The notes beneath the pieces are model-generated. The model was not told the DNA's origin. It saw only the letters and a program-made list of their open reading frames with translations, and did no database searches. DNA of 64,000 nt from DASQPR01 sp035713725 (GTDB lineage Bacteria > Actinomycetota > Actinomycetes > Mycobacteriales > Micromonosporaceae). The position numbers were made by a program, and so were the translations under genes. This document shows positions 1 through 8,866 of this stretch, one piece after another. Location: the NCBI GenBank assembly GCA_035713725.1, contig DASTMZ010000197.1, positions 1-64,000 on the forward strand, in the 5' to 3' direction. Each line of letters starts with the position of its first letter. Position 1 is the stretch's first letter.

Positions 1-507
1 GCGCTGCCGCGTCATGCCCATGGCCAGCAGGCCGATGATGACGTTCTGCTCGCCGGACAGATCGGGTAGCAGCGCCGCGTTCGCGCCCAGCAGCGACGGC
101 TGGCCCATCGTGTAGATGGCGCCGCCCTGGTCGACCGGAAGCAGTCCGGCGATCGCGCGGAGCAGCGTTGACTTGCCCGAACCGTTGCTGCCGACCAGAC
201 CGACCGCCTCGCCCTGGTAGGCCGTGAAACTCACGCCCTTGACCGCGCGCACCTCTCGGATGGTCGGATTGGATTTGCGCGCCACGATCCGCTTCAGCGC
301 GGCGCTCGGCGTGTTGTTCATGGTCTTGCCGGCGCCGGTGATCCGGTACGTGACGTGTACGTTCTCCACGATCACCGTCGGTGCACCGAGCGGGCGTGGC
401 TCGCGTTTGCGGGTGGTGGGCTCGTCCGCCGCCACGTTCTCGGTCGTCAACTCGGCCACGACCGCCTTGGTCAGTCCGGTCACGACGTCGCTGTCGAATT
501 CAGCCAC
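1..507 (-). CDS. Polysaccharide ABC transporter ATP-binding protein (Wzt/TagH-like), partial
   Basis: This is the ATPase half of an exporter that moves lipid-linked or wall polysaccharide across the membrane. Reading leftward from GTG at 505-507, 169 residues are visible before the window edge. A variable N-terminus is followed by a Walker A motif GSNGSGKST and the start of the helical domain; the signature and Walker B motifs lie outside the window. The GTG overlaps the stop of the permease gene by 8 bp (500-507), so the two are translationally coupled, as expected for a Wzm/Wzt pair. The position at the edge of a glycosyltransferase cluster supports polysaccharide export over another ABC function. 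Whether a C-terminal carbohydrate-binding domain exists cannot be seen. Confidence 0.85.
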   Translation of the reverse strand, partial: MAEFDSDVVTGLTKAVVAELTTENVAADEPTTRKREPRPLGAPTVIVENVHVTYRITGAGKTMNNTPSAALKRIVARKSNPTIREVRAVKGVSFTAYQGEAVGLVGSNGSGKSTLLRAIAGLLPVDQGGAIYTMGQPSLLGANAALLPDLSGEQNVIIGLLAMGMTRQR

Positions 508-1426
508 GACCGTATTCTTCCTCGCCACGCCAGAAGTAAATATATCCGAGCGCGAGCGCGACAACCGCCCATCCGACGGCGAGCCCCCAGGTGACCATCG
601 GCGGCCAGACCCACGCGTACGAGGGCGAGTTTGCGTGCCGGCGTAGCAACGCGTGCCGCATGATGTCGATGTACACGACGGCCGGGTTCAACTTCGCGAC
701 GGTCGCGAGTGGGCCGGGAAGGTTCGCGTCGAACTTCGTGGCGCTGTAGAGCACGCCGGACATGTACATCCAGGTGCGCGTGACGAACGGCGCGAGCTGC
801 TTGAGGTCCGGGATCTTCGCGCCGATCCGCGCGCAGACGAACCCTAGGCCGGTGTTGAACATCAGCTGGAGCGCGATGCAGGGCGGAATGTAGACCCAGG
901 TGCGCGAGATGGGTTCATGTGTCGCTAGGGCGATGCAGATCAGCACCACCAGCGCGGCGAGGAAGTTCTGCAGCTGCGTCCAGGTCGTGGCGAGCGACAC
1001 CGTGGCGCGTGGGAAATGCAGCGCCCGGATCATCGCGAGGTTCTTTGTCACCGATTGCACGCCCTGCACCGCAGAAGAGGAGGTGAACAGGAACGTGAAG
1101 ACGCCGACGCACAGATATGTGATGAAGTTCGGGACGCCACGGCTCGTGCCGATCACGACGCCGAAGATCAGGTAGTACACCGCGGCGTTGGACAGCGGCG
1201 TGAGCACCTGCCAGAGGCGGCCCAGCCGGGCCTTGCTGAACGAGGCGGAGATGATCGACGACGCGTACGTCACGATGAAGTTCCGGTAGGACCATAGCTG
1301 GCGCGTGTACGTGACGATGCCCGGCCGCGCGCCGGCGACCGCCAGCCCGTACCGCGTGGCGAGTTCCGCCCCGGACAGACCCGCCTCGGGTCCCACGGAG
1401 GTGGTGCTGACCACTCGCGCTCCCAT
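500..1426 (-). CDS. Polysaccharide ABC transporter permease (Wzm/ABC-2 type)
   Basis: This is the membrane subunit of the exporter, pairing with the ATPase that overlaps its 3' end. From ATG at 1426 it encodes 308 residues with about six hydrophobic segments and an arginine-rich segment after the second, typical of ABC-2 O-antigen/teichoic acid exporters. It ends in a short acidic and arginine-rich tail. The reading frame stays open upstream to about 1642, but that part is polar, lacks family character and would overlap the divergent TetR gene, so 1426 is preferred. The divergent promoter region to the TetR gene is about 130 bp. Confidence 0.85.
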   Translation of the reverse strand: MGARVVSTTSVGPEAGLSGAELATRYGLAVAGARPGIVTYTRQLWSYRNFIVTYASSIISASFSKARLGRLWQVLTPLSNAAVYYLIFGVVIGTSRGVPNFITYLCVGVFTFLFTSSSAVQGVQSVTKNLAMIRALHFPRATVSLATTWTQLQNFLAALVVLICIALATHEPISRTWVYIPPCIALQLMFNTGLGFVCARIGAKIPDLKQLAPFVTRTWMYMSGVLYSATKFDANLPGPLATVAKLNPAVVYIDIMRHALLRRHANSPSYAWVWPPMVTWGLAVGWAVVALALGYIYFWRGEEEYGRG

Positions 1427-1490
1427 CGATGTGCCGTCTGACCTGCCGATTCGAAAGCATTCCGTCCAATAGAACGCCACCGTATCGTCG

Positions 1491-1504
1491 CTACAGCACT
1501 GTAG
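1491..1504. promoter_or_regulatory. Candidate operator palindrome between exporter and TetR genes
   Basis: A perfect inverted repeat, CTACAG and CTGTAG separated by CA, lies in the divergent region between the permease start (1426) and the TetR start (1556). Palindromes of this size next to a TetR gene are usually its binding site. A TACCTT -10-like hexamer at 1544-1549 would place the transcript start near the GTG at 1556, making the TetR mRNA leaderless. Both readings are inferred from position and symmetry only. Confidence 0.4.
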
Positions 1505-1555
1505 TACCGGACACGTCGCTACGCAACCGGATCGTCGTTGTGTTACCTTGACCAC

Positions 1556-2254
1556 GTGACGACGGATGTGAAGCGAACACCGGCCGGCGCGGCCGTTCTC
1601 CGCGGGGACATTACGGAGGCCATCGAGCGCGCCCTCGTCCAAGAGCTTGCCGCGGTGGGGTACGGGCGGCTGTCGATCGAGGCGGTGGCCCGCCGGGCGG
1701 GTGTCGCAAAAACCGCAGTCTACCGGCGCTGGAATTCGAAGCTCGACCTCGTGCTGGACGTGGTCAACTCGGTCGCGGACAGCAAATTGCCCATCGTCGA
1801 CACCGGCAGCCTGCGCGGCGACCTCGAGGTGTTCCTGCAGGTCGTGGCGCGTTTGCTACGTCATCCATTGGCCTCGCAGATCATCCCGGATCTGCTCGCC
1901 GAGGCGGCCCGCACCCCGGAGATCGGCGAGACGTTGGAGAAGGTCCTCCGCGCACATCAACGGCACATCGGCGAACAGTTGCTCGGCGCCGCCCGGGACC
2001 GGGGGGAGTTGGCCGGCACGGCGGATCCGGATCTCGTCGTCGACCTGATCGTCGGCCCACTCTACTGGCGGCTCGCGATCGCTCGTACCCCCGTTTCTGG
2101 CACTGACCTGAGACGGATGGCGGCCGCGTCGGCCGCGGCCCTGGAGGCTCTGTGCCCAAAGCCGCCGACGGCCGAGGGCGCACCGTCGGCACCCGCGCAA
2201 GGCGAGCTGGCGGCCGACGCGCTTGCTACCAGCGCGATGCCGGCCGCACGCTAG
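1556..2254 (+). CDS. TetR/AcrR family transcriptional regulator
   Basis: This is a dimeric ligand-responsive repressor. It encodes 232 residues from GTG 1556; an in-frame ATG at 1538 would add six. The N-terminal helix-turn-helix is clear at about residues 28-55, with IEAVARRAGVAKTAVYRRW. The C-terminal part is helical and resembles TetR_C domains of the kind seen in AcrR-like actinobacterial regulators. The last 25 residues are Ala/Pro-rich and probably disordered. It lies divergent to the polysaccharide exporter and just upstream (40 bp) of the sugar aminotransferase operon, so it may control either. The ligand is unknown. Confidence 0.85.
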   Translation: MTTDVKRTPAGAAVLRGDITEAIERALVQELAAVGYGRLSIEAVARRAGVAKTAVYRRWNSKLDLVLDVVNSVADSKLPIVDTGSLRGDLEVFLQVVARLLRHPLASQIIPDLLAEAARTPEIGETLEKVLRAHQRHIGEQLLGAARDRGELAGTADPDLVVDLIVGPLYWRLAIARTPVSGTDLRRMAAASAAALEALCPKPPTAEGAPSAPAQGELAADALATSAMPAAR

Positions 2255-2294
2255 CATCGCTGCCGAATCGCACCGAGTTGACGGGAGTCACTAC

Positions 2295-3401
2295 ATGCAA
2301 GACACGAGGCTCGACCCGATCCCATCGGCGCGGCCCGTCATCGGTGAGGCAGAAATCGAGGCCGCGGTTCGCGTTCTTCGCGGCGGCATGGTCGTACAGG
2401 GACCGGAGGTCGCCGCGTTCGAGGCGGAGTTTTCCGCGCTTGTGGACGGCCGCCACTGTGTCGCGGTCAACTCCGGCACATCGGCGCTGCACCTCGCGTT
2501 GATGGCGCTCGGCATCGGGCCAGGCGACGAGGTCATCGTGCCGTCGTTCTCGTTCGCCGCGACCGCCAACGTCGTGCGGTTGGTCGGCGCCGATCCGGTT
2601 TTCGTCGACATCGACGCGGACACGTTCAACATCGATCCAGCTGCGGTCGAGGCCGCCGTTACGCCCCGGACCGTCGCCGTCGTTCCGGTGCATCTATACG
2701 GCCAACCGGCCGCGATGGATCGCTTGATGCCGATCGCGCAGCGGCACGGCCTGGCCGTCGTCGAGGACGCCGCTCAGGCGCACGGCGCGACCCTGCACGG
2801 CACGCCGGTTGGCGCGTTTGGCGCGGCGGGGTGCTTCAGCTTCTACCCGACGAAGAACATGCATTCGCTCGAGGGCGGGATGATCACCACCGCCGACGCA
2901 CAGGTCGCGCGCACCTTGCGGCTGCTTCGCAACCAGGGCATGGAGCAGCGGTACGCCAACGAAATCGTCGGCGCGAACATGCGTCTTACCGACGTCGCGG
3001 CGGCGATCGGTCGCGTGCAACTGCGGCAGCTCGCCGAGTGGACCGACCAGCGGCAGGCGAACGCGAAGTTCCTCGATGCGCACATCACCGAGATGGTCAC
3101 GCCGCTGGTTGCGGACGGCGCGCGGCACGTCTACCACCAGTACACGGTGCGGGTGCGCGGCGATCGTGACGCGGCGCAGCAGGTGTTGTCCGAGCACGGG
3201 ATCGGCAACGCGGTCTATTACCCGACGCCGATCCATCGGCTCAAGCCGTTCCTGGTCGACGGCGCGCCCGGTCCGTGGCACCTGCCGGTCACCGACCGCG
3301 CCGCGGCCGAGGTCATCTCGCTGCCGATCTACCCGTCGCTGAGCATCGCTGAGCTCGAGCGCATCGCGCGAGCCGCCAACGCCGCCGGTGGTGCCCGGTG
3401 A
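2295..3401 (+). CDS. DegT/DnrJ/EryC1/StrS sugar aminotransferase (WbpE/GnnB-like)
   Basis: This PLP-dependent enzyme transfers an amino group to a keto nucleotide sugar, here probably the 3-keto product of the next gene. It has 368 residues. The start ATG 2295 is preferred because GGGAG sits 7 bp upstream; an in-frame extension to 2223 overlaps the TetR gene. Family features seen are GTSALHLAL, the PLP-contact VEDAAQAHG, and SFYPTKNM with the Schiff-base lysine. The C-terminal half carries the substrate segments HVYHQYTVR and YYPTPIH. The stop overlaps the GTG of the Gfo/Idh/MocA dehydrogenase by 4 bp, the usual pairing of a 3-dehydrogenase with a 3-aminotransferase in UDP-GlcNAc3N or UDP-ManNAc3NAcA pathways. 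The exact sugar is inferred. Confidence 0.9.
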   Translation: MQDTRLDPIPSARPVIGEAEIEAAVRVLRGGMVVQGPEVAAFEAEFSALVDGRHCVAVNSGTSALHLALMALGIGPGDEVIVPSFSFAATANVVRLVGADPVFVDIDADTFNIDPAAVEAAVTPRTVAVVPVHLYGQPAAMDRLMPIAQRHGLAVVEDAAQAHGATLHGTPVGAFGAAGCFSFYPTKNMHSLEGGMITTADAQVARTLRLLRNQGMEQRYANEIVGANMRLTDVAAAIGRVQLRQLAEWTDQRQANAKFLDAHITEMVTPLVADGARHVYHQYTVRVRGDRDAAQQVLSEHGIGNAVYYPTPIHRLKPFLVDGAPGPWHLPVTDRAAAEVISLPIYPSLSIAELERIARAANAAGGAR

Positions 3402-4423
3402 CGATGGGTACGCCGAGGTTGCGCGCGGGCCTCGTCGGCCTGGGCGCGATGGGTCGCAACCACGCGCGCGTGCTGCAGATCATCGACGGCGTGCAACTCG
3501 TCGGCGTGGCCGACCCGATGGGCGACGCCGCCAGTGTGATGCGCGGCATCCCGGTGTATTCGACGGTCGCCGAACTGATCGGGCACGGCCTCGACTACGC
3601 GGTGGTGTGTTGCCCGACCGGACTGCACGAAGAGGTCGGCCTCGAACTCGCGGCGGCCGGCATCGCGGCGCTCATCGAGAAGCCGCTCGCCCCGTCGGTG
3701 GAGGGATCCCGGCGCCTGCTGGCCGCGTTCGAATCGGCCGGGCTCGTCGCCGGCGTCGGGCACATCGAACGCTACAACCCGTCGCTGCAAAGCCTTCGGC
3801 TCCGCCTGGAGGCCGGCGAGCTCGGCGATGTGTACCAGGTTGTGACGCGCCGGCAAGGGCCGTTCCCACACCGCATCGCGGATGTCGGTGTCGTGATGGA
3901 TCTGGCCACCCATGACATCGACCTCACGTCCTGGGTGACCGGCCAGTCGTACACGTCCGTTGCGGCTCGCACCGTGTTCCGCAGCGGTCGTCCGCACGAG
4001 GACATGGTCGCCGCGGTCGGTCAGCTTGCCGACGGCTCGATGGTCAATCATCTGGTGAACTGGCTGAGCCCGTTGAAGGAACGGTCCACCGTGGTGACCG
4101 GCGAGCGCGGCTGCTTCGTGGCCGACACACTGACCGCCGACCTCACGTTCTACGCCAACGGCGCGATCAACACGGAGTGGGAGGCGCTGCGCTCGTTCCG
4201 CGGCGTCGCCGAGGGCGACATGATCCGCTACGCGATCCCGAAGCGCGAGCCACTGCTCGTCGAGCACGAACGGTTCCGCGACGCGGTCGAGGGCAAGGAG
4301 AGCGACATCGTGACGCTCCGGCAAGGCTTACGGACCGTGGAGGTATCCGCCGCGGTCCTGGAGTCAGCCCGGACGGGCGCTACGGTAGGCATCGCGCCGC
4401 CGGAGTGGGAGCGGCCCGGCTGA
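3398..4423 (+). CDS. Gfo/Idh/MocA nucleotide-sugar 3-dehydrogenase (GnnA/WbpB-like)
   Basis: This NAD(P)-dependent oxidoreductase probably oxidises C3 of UDP-GlcNAc or UDP-GlcNAcA to supply the aminotransferase. It has 341 residues from a GTG that overlaps the previous stop. The N-terminal Rossmann motif is GLVGLGAMGRNH. The family lysine motif EKPLAPS and the segments GHIERYNPSL and DLATHDIDLT follow. The GHIERYNP motif resembles UDP-GlcNAc 3-dehydrogenases of the GnnA type more than plain inositol dehydrogenases; that is recalled family knowledge and not an alignment. Coupling to the aminotransferase is the strongest functional clue. Confidence 0.85.
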   Translation: MTMGTPRLRAGLVGLGAMGRNHARVLQIIDGVQLVGVADPMGDAASVMRGIPVYSTVAELIGHGLDYAVVCCPTGLHEEVGLELAAAGIAALIEKPLAPSVEGSRRLLAAFESAGLVAGVGHIERYNPSLQSLRLRLEAGELGDVYQVVTRRQGPFPHRIADVGVVMDLATHDIDLTSWVTGQSYTSVAARTVFRSGRPHEDMVAAVGQLADGSMVNHLVNWLSPLKERSTVVTGERGCFVADTLTADLTFYANGAINTEWEALRSFRGVAEGDMIRYAIPKREPLLVEHERFRDAVEGKESDIVTLRQGLRTVEVSAAVLESARTGATVGIAPPEWERPG

Positions 4424-4464
4424 CCGCTCGCAGCGGACCAGCAACAGGCGAGAGGCGGGCAAGG

Positions 4465-6006
4465 GTGGGCGAGGAGACCGCGCGGTCCCGCGGCCGGATC
4501 GTGATGCTCGTTGACAACGGCGTGCACGGCGATTCCCGCGTACAGAAGACGGCACGGTCGGCCGCGGATGCCGGCTGGGACGTGACCCTGATCGGCATCA
4601 AGGGTGCCGGCGCGGAGGACAGCTGGCAGATCGGCGACGCGAAGGTACGGCTGCTGCCGGTACCGATGCCGCTGAACCCGCCGCCGTCGCAGGTACGCCG
4701 ATCGCTGCGCCGTCCGCTGGCGTATCCGCCGGGGCCGGTCTCGGCGTACCGGCACCAGGCCAGCAAGGCGCGCCTGGCGAACCTCGCGGCCAAGCGTGCC
4801 CGACTCGCCGCCGAACCGCCGGGAGCGAAGCGAAAGGCGCGCGGCGGTCTGCTCGCCGCGTCGAAGGTCTATGTCACCGGGCGACGGTTGTGGACGTCGC
4901 TGCGGGCGCGCGAGTTGCGGCACTTGCGGGATGCACAAGCCGACCCGGATGCGCTCGTCAACCGCGCGTCGATCGCGTTCTGGCGGCGTGCGATGGGCGC
5001 TCGCAGTTGGCGGCGCCTCGATCCGGGACTGTGGGACTACGAGATCGCGATCGGCGGGGTAGTGGACGCGTTGAAGCCGGACATCATTCACGCCAACGAC
5101 TTCCGGATGCTCGGCGTCGGCGTCCGGTCGGCCATGCGGCTGCGGGCCAAGGGGCACGACACCCGGATCGTGTGGGACGCCCACGAGTCGGTGGCCGGCA
5201 TCGCCGGTCGGCCGCAGAACCCGCGTTGGCTGCCCGCGCAGATCGAGTACGTCAACGAGTACGCGCCGTACGCGGACGCGGTCGTCACCGTGTCGCCGAG
5301 CCTCGCGGATCTGCTGCGAGACACTCACCGCCTCGCCGAGACGCCGAAGGTCGTGCTGAACGCGCCGCCCGCGGGCGGCGAGAGCGACGGTGAAGCCGCA
5401 CCCGATATCCGTGCGCTGTGCGGCATCGGCGACGACACGCCGCTGTTGGTCTACTGCGGAGGGGTGAACCCGCGGCGGGGACTCGACACCGTCGTGGACG
5501 CACTGCCGCGCCTTGCGGGCGTACACGTGGCGTTCGTGACGCTGCACCCGAGCGGCCGCAACGCCGCGTCCGAGGAGCTGGCTGCGCGCGCCTCGGCGGT
5601 TGCCGTCGGGGACCGGGTTCATCTGCTGCCGTACGTGCCGCATTGGCAGGTGTCGGCGTTCCTTGCGCCGGCCGACGCGGGCGTGATCCCGATCCAGCAC
5701 CAGCCGAACCACGAGATCGCCCTGATCACGAAGTTCTTCGAGTATTCGCACGCACGCCTGCCGATCGTGGTGAGCGACGTGCGAACGATGGCCGAGGCGG
5801 TCCGTCGCACCGGACAGGGCGAGGTGTTCACTGCGGAGGACGTCGACGGGTTCGTGACCGCGGTCAACGCGGTGCTAGCCGATCCGAAGCGCTACCGTGC
5901 CGCCTACGACGTGCCGGGGCTGTTGGACGGCTGGACGTGGGAGGCGCAGATCGACGTCCTCGACGGCGTCTATAGCGACCTGCGCGCCAAACAGCTTGCG
6001 CACTAA
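4465..6006 (+). CDS. Glycosyltransferase family 4-like (paralogue A1)
   Basis: This is a cytoplasmic GT-B fold sugar transferase for polysaccharide assembly. GTG 4465 is chosen because GAGAGG lies 9 bp upstream and the protein then begins just before the conserved motif RIVMLVDNGVHGDSRVQK, giving 513 residues. The N-terminal acceptor domain contains HANDFRMLG and VWDAHES. The C-terminal donor domain has GVIPIQHQPNHE and KFFEYSHARLPIVV, which carries the Glu-x-Glu-like donor loop. Two close paralogues lie at 7304-8866 and 15664-17274. The gene is 41 bp behind the dehydrogenase gene and ends convergent with the WbpA-like gene. Acceptor and donor sugars cannot be read from sequence. Confidence 0.85.
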   Translation: MGEETARSRGRIVMLVDNGVHGDSRVQKTARSAADAGWDVTLIGIKGAGAEDSWQIGDAKVRLLPVPMPLNPPPSQVRRSLRRPLAYPPGPVSAYRHQASKARLANLAAKRARLAAEPPGAKRKARGGLLAASKVYVTGRRLWTSLRARELRHLRDAQADPDALVNRASIAFWRRAMGARSWRRLDPGLWDYEIAIGGVVDALKPDIIHANDFRMLGVGVRSAMRLRAKGHDTRIVWDAHESVAGIAGRPQNPRWLPAQIEYVNEYAPYADAVVTVSPSLADLLRDTHRLAETPKVVLNAPPAGGESDGEAAPDIRALCGIGDDTPLLVYCGGVNPRRGLDTVVDALPRLAGVHVAFVTLHPSGRNAASEELAARASAVAVGDRVHLLPYVPHWQVSAFLAPADAGVIPIQHQPNHEIALITKFFEYSHARLPIVVSDVRTMAEAVRRTGQGEVFTAEDVDGFVTAVNAVLADPKRYRAAYDVPGLLDGWTWEAQIDVLDGVYSDLRAKQLAH

Positions 6007-6029
6007 CGCGTCAGGAGCTTGCGCGCTAG

Positions 6030-6052
6030 GGCGTCACAGGCGCTGTGACGCC
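6030..6052. terminator. Bidirectional hairpin between convergent genes
   Basis: A perfect 10-bp stem, GGCGTCACAG with CTGTGACGCC, closes a 3-nt loop GCG. It lies between the plus-strand glycosyltransferase stop (6006) and overlaps the stop codon of the minus-strand dehydrogenase (6034). There is no T-tract, which is common in high-GC actinobacteria. It is likely a shared terminator. Confidence 0.6.
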
Positions 6053-7290
6053 TCGCCGGACGTGACGCCGCGCGTATCGAAGAAGCGCCGCGCCAATCGG
6101 GAGAGCTTCTCTGGGTCGTAGACGCTGTGGTTCTGCACCAGGATGACGAGATCTGCCTCGCCAACGCCGACCTCGACGTCGTCGGCGCGCGGCACGTCCA
6201 CGCCGGCCACCTTCCAATTCGGGACCAGCGGATCGTGGTAGAACACCTTGGCGCCCAAGCCGGTGAGCAGCCGTGCCACCGCGATCGCAGGCGATTCCCG
6301 CTGATCGGCGATGTCCGCCTTATATGTGACGCCAAGCAGCAGAATGCGTGAGCCGTTCGCGGCCATACCGGCGTCGTTGAGGATGTTCTGCGCCCGCCAC
6401 ACGACGTAGGACGGCATGGACGAGTTGATCTCCTGGGCTAGCTCAACGAAGCGGAACGGATAGCCGAGCTTCGCTCGTACGTTGTGGCTCAGGTAGTTGG
6501 GGTCGATGGGGATACAGTGCCCGCCGACCCCCGGTCCCGGATAGAACGCCTGGAATCCAAACGGCTTGCTGCTCGCGGCGCGGATCACGTCCCAGAGGTC
6601 GACGCCGAGTTCGTGGCAGAAGCGCGCCATCTCGTTCACCAACGCGATGTTCACGTGGCGGTAGGTGTTCTCCAGCAACTTCGCGGTCTCGGCCTCGCGC
6701 GTGCCCTTGGTCCGGACAATGGTGTCCACGAAGCGGCCGTAGAACTGCGCGGCACGTTCCGTACACCCGGGTGTGTCGCCGCCGACGATCTTCGGTGTGT
6801 TACGCGGACCGAACTTCTTGTTGCCCGGGTCGATGCGCTCGGGCGAGAACGCGAGGTTGAAGTCGATGCCGGCGGTCAACCCGGACCGCTCCAGGATCGG
6901 CCGGACGATCTCGTCCGTGGTACCCGGGTAGGTCGTCGACTCGAGCACCACGAGCATGCCCGGTCGAAGATTGCGCGACACCGCGTTTGCGGCGGACTCG
7001 ACGGCGGCGAGATCCGGGCCGCCGTCCGAGGACAACGGGGTCGGCACGCAAATGACGGCGGTTGTGGCGGACGCGATCTCGGCCTCGTCGAGCGTCGCGC
7101 GGAAACCGGCCGCGACCATGGCTTCGATGTCGGCGTCGGAGAGATCGTCGATGTGCGACTTGCCGGCGTTCAGCCCGTCGACCACTGAGGCCTTGACGTC
7201 GAAGCCGACCACCGCGGCACCGGCGTGGATCGCCTCCTTGGCCAGCGGCAGGCCGACGTAGCCGAGCCCCAATATCACGACATCTGTCAT
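6034..7290 (-). CDS. Nucleotide sugar 6-dehydrogenase (WbpA/WecC-like)
   Basis: This enzyme performs the two-step NAD-dependent oxidation of C6 of UDP-GlcNAc or UDP-ManNAc to the uronic acid. It has 418 residues from ATG 7290; a 15-codon in-frame extension overlaps the upstream glycosyltransferase end and has no ribosome site. Motifs are the Rossmann ILGLGYVGLPLA at the N-terminus, ENTYRHVNIALVNE with the central-domain contacts, and GVGGHCIPIDP with the catalytic Cys. The C-terminal UDP-binding domain is complete (GVTYKADIADQRES). It lies 13 bp downstream of the glycosyltransferase at 7304-8866. With the WecB-type epimerase it could make UDP-ManNAcA; with the 3-amino genes it could belong to a WbpA-B-E-I route. 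Confidence 0.9.
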   Translation of the reverse strand: MTDVVILGLGYVGLPLAKEAIHAGAAVVGFDVKASVVDGLNAGKSHIDDLSDADIEAMVAAGFRATLDEAEIASATTAVICVPTPLSSDGGPDLAAVESAANAVSRNLRPGMLVVLESTTYPGTTDEIVRPILERSGLTAGIDFNLAFSPERIDPGNKKFGPRNTPKIVGGDTPGCTERAAQFYGRFVDTIVRTKGTREAETAKLLENTYRHVNIALVNEMARFCHELGVDLWDVIRAASSKPFGFQAFYPGPGVGGHCIPIDPNYLSHNVRAKLGYPFRFVELAQEINSSMPSYVVWRAQNILNDAGMAANGSRILLLGVTYKADIADQRESPAIAVARLLTGLGAKVFYHDPLVPNWKVAGVDVPRADDVEVGVGEADLVILVQNHSVYDPEKLSRLARRFFDTRGVTSGEASQRL

Positions 7291-7303
7291 CGTCCCTGAG
7301 TCC

Positions 7304-8866
7304 TCACGTGAGTGCAGACGTGCCCGTCGGCCCATGCCCGGCCGGCGCCAAGCGGCGATAGATCCGATCCTGGTTGACCGTCTGGGCTTCCCACGTCCAC
7401 ACAGTCAAGTCGATCTTCTCGTATGCGTCGCGGTACGGCTGCGGATCGGAGACGATCGCCTTCACCGCGCGGGCGTAGTCCTCGACGTCGTCGACCCGGA
7501 ACACCTCGCCCTGACCGTTGTCGTGGACCGCGGCGGCCATGGTTTCCACGTCGCTGACCACAATCGGCAGGCGTGCGTGCGAATATTCGAAGAACTTCGT
7601 GATCAGCTGGATCTCGTGGTTGCGCCAGTGGTGGATCGGGATCACGCCGGCCGTGGCAGTGGACAGGAACGCGACGACCGTGTCGTGGGACACGTACGGC
7701 AACACATGCAGCCGTTCGGCGACGCCGAGCTCGCGTGCGCGGGCGACCAGCCCGGTCAGGTACCGCCCGGTCGGCGCGTTGACGACGAACGCGACGTGAA
7801 CGTGTTCGAGAAGGGGCATGGCCTCGACCATGACACCGAGGCCGCGGTGTGCCGCGGCGGCGCCGCTGTAGACGACGAGCGGCGCGTGCGCGTCAAGGCC
7901 GCAGGCCGTCCGGATGTCCGTCCCGCTGACCGCCGCCGCCGAGGCCATCTCGGCCAGACTCGGCGTGTTCAGCACGACGGTCGGGAGTTCGGCGAGCGCA
8001 TAGTCTCGCTGGAGCAGCGCGGCTAGCTGGTCGGAAACGGTGATCACCGCGTCGACGTACGGCGCGTACTCCCGCTCGTGCGCGTGGTTGGCGACCATCC
8101 AACGCGCGTTATCGACGCGTGGCTTCACGCCCGGCAGGTATTCGTGCACATCCCAGATGAGCTTGACATCCCGTTTGCGCGCACCGGCGCGCATCTTTGC
8201 GCGTGCGCCGACCCCGAGCATGCGAAAGTCGTTGGCGTAGATGATGTCCGGCTTCAGCTGGTCGATGGTGGCGCCGTAGGCCAGCTCGTAATCCCAGAGT
8301 TGTGGCTCGAGCCGGCGCCACGACCGGTCGCCGCTCACCCGGTGCCAGAACCAGGTGTACGCGCGGTCCCACGGCGAGCGCAGGTTGCCCCGGTAACGCT
8401 GCGAAGCGGTCAGCTGCCAGTGCCGGAACGACACCCATTTCTGGGTGGCCTTGGACGCCGCCCACTGCAACCGGAGACTCCGCTGCCGCAGACGGGACGC
8501 GTTGCGCTGCTTCGCCAGCGCCCGGCGTACGGTCAGATCCGCCTGCCACGCCTTGACAGCTTGCTGGCGATGCGCGGCAATCCCGGTCGGCGGGTACGCG
8601 AACGGCGCGATCATCCAGTGCCGCCGGAACTCGTGGCGGCGGGCGCGCAGCGGGCTTGCCATCCGGACCAAGCGAACCTCGGCGGCACCGAGCTTCCAGC
8701 TCTGCGGTTCACCATTGGGCGAGCGGCCGACGAGGATTATGTCCCAGCCGCTGTCGGCGGCCGCGCGCGCGGTCTTCTGGACACGGGAGTCGCCGTGGAC
8801 GCCATTGTCGACGAGCATCACGATGCGGGCCGGCGCGCCCGACACGCTATTTTCCGTCGACTCCAT
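7304..8866 (-). CDS. Glycosyltransferase family 4-like (paralogue A2)
   Basis: This 520-residue paralogue of the transferases at 4465-6006 and 15664-17274 shares ARIVMLVDNGVHGDSRVQK, YANDFRMLG, IWDVHEYLPG and the donor loop KFFEYSHARLPIVV. The basic, tryptophan-rich middle segment (residues about 100-190) varies most between paralogues and probably sets acceptor specificity. Its start overlaps the end of the upstream GT-B1 gene by 20 bp, and its stop is 13 bp from the dehydrogenase start, so GT-B1, GT-A2 and dehydrogenase form one leftward operon. It should act in the cytoplasm or at the inner membrane face on the polysaccharide made by this locus. Confidence 0.85.
   Translation of the reverse strand: MESTENSVSGAPARIVMLVDNGVHGDSRVQKTARAAADSGWDIILVGRSPNGEPQSWKLGAAEVRLVRMASPLRARRHEFRRHWMIAPFAYPPTGIAAHRQQAVKAWQADLTVRRALAKQRNASRLRQRSLRLQWAASKATQKWVSFRHWQLTASQRYRGNLRSPWDRAYTWFWHRVSGDRSWRRLEPQLWDYELAYGATIDQLKPDIIYANDFRMLGVGARAKMRAGARKRDVKLIWDVHEYLPGVKPRVDNARWMVANHAHEREYAPYVDAVITVSDQLAALLQRDYALAELPTVVLNTPSLAEMASAAAVSGTDIRTACGLDAHAPLVVYSGAAAAHRGLGVMVEAMPLLEHVHVAFVVNAPTGRYLTGLVARARELGVAERLHVLPYVSHDTVVAFLSTATAGVIPIHHWRNHEIQLITKFFEYSHARLPIVVSDVETMAAAVHDNGQGEVFRVDDVEDYARAVKAIVSDPQPYRDAYEKIDLTVWTWEAQTVNQDRIYRRLAPAGHGPTGTSALT

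Noticed and set aside
4177..4464. N-terminal extension of the glycosyltransferase A1 into the upstream dehydrogenase gene
   Set aside because: The extension is a frame image of the previous gene; GTG 4465 has a ribosome site and begins next to the conserved motif.
4228..5751. 507-residue minus-strand frame
   Set aside because: Antisense of a clear glycosyltransferase with no domain of its own.
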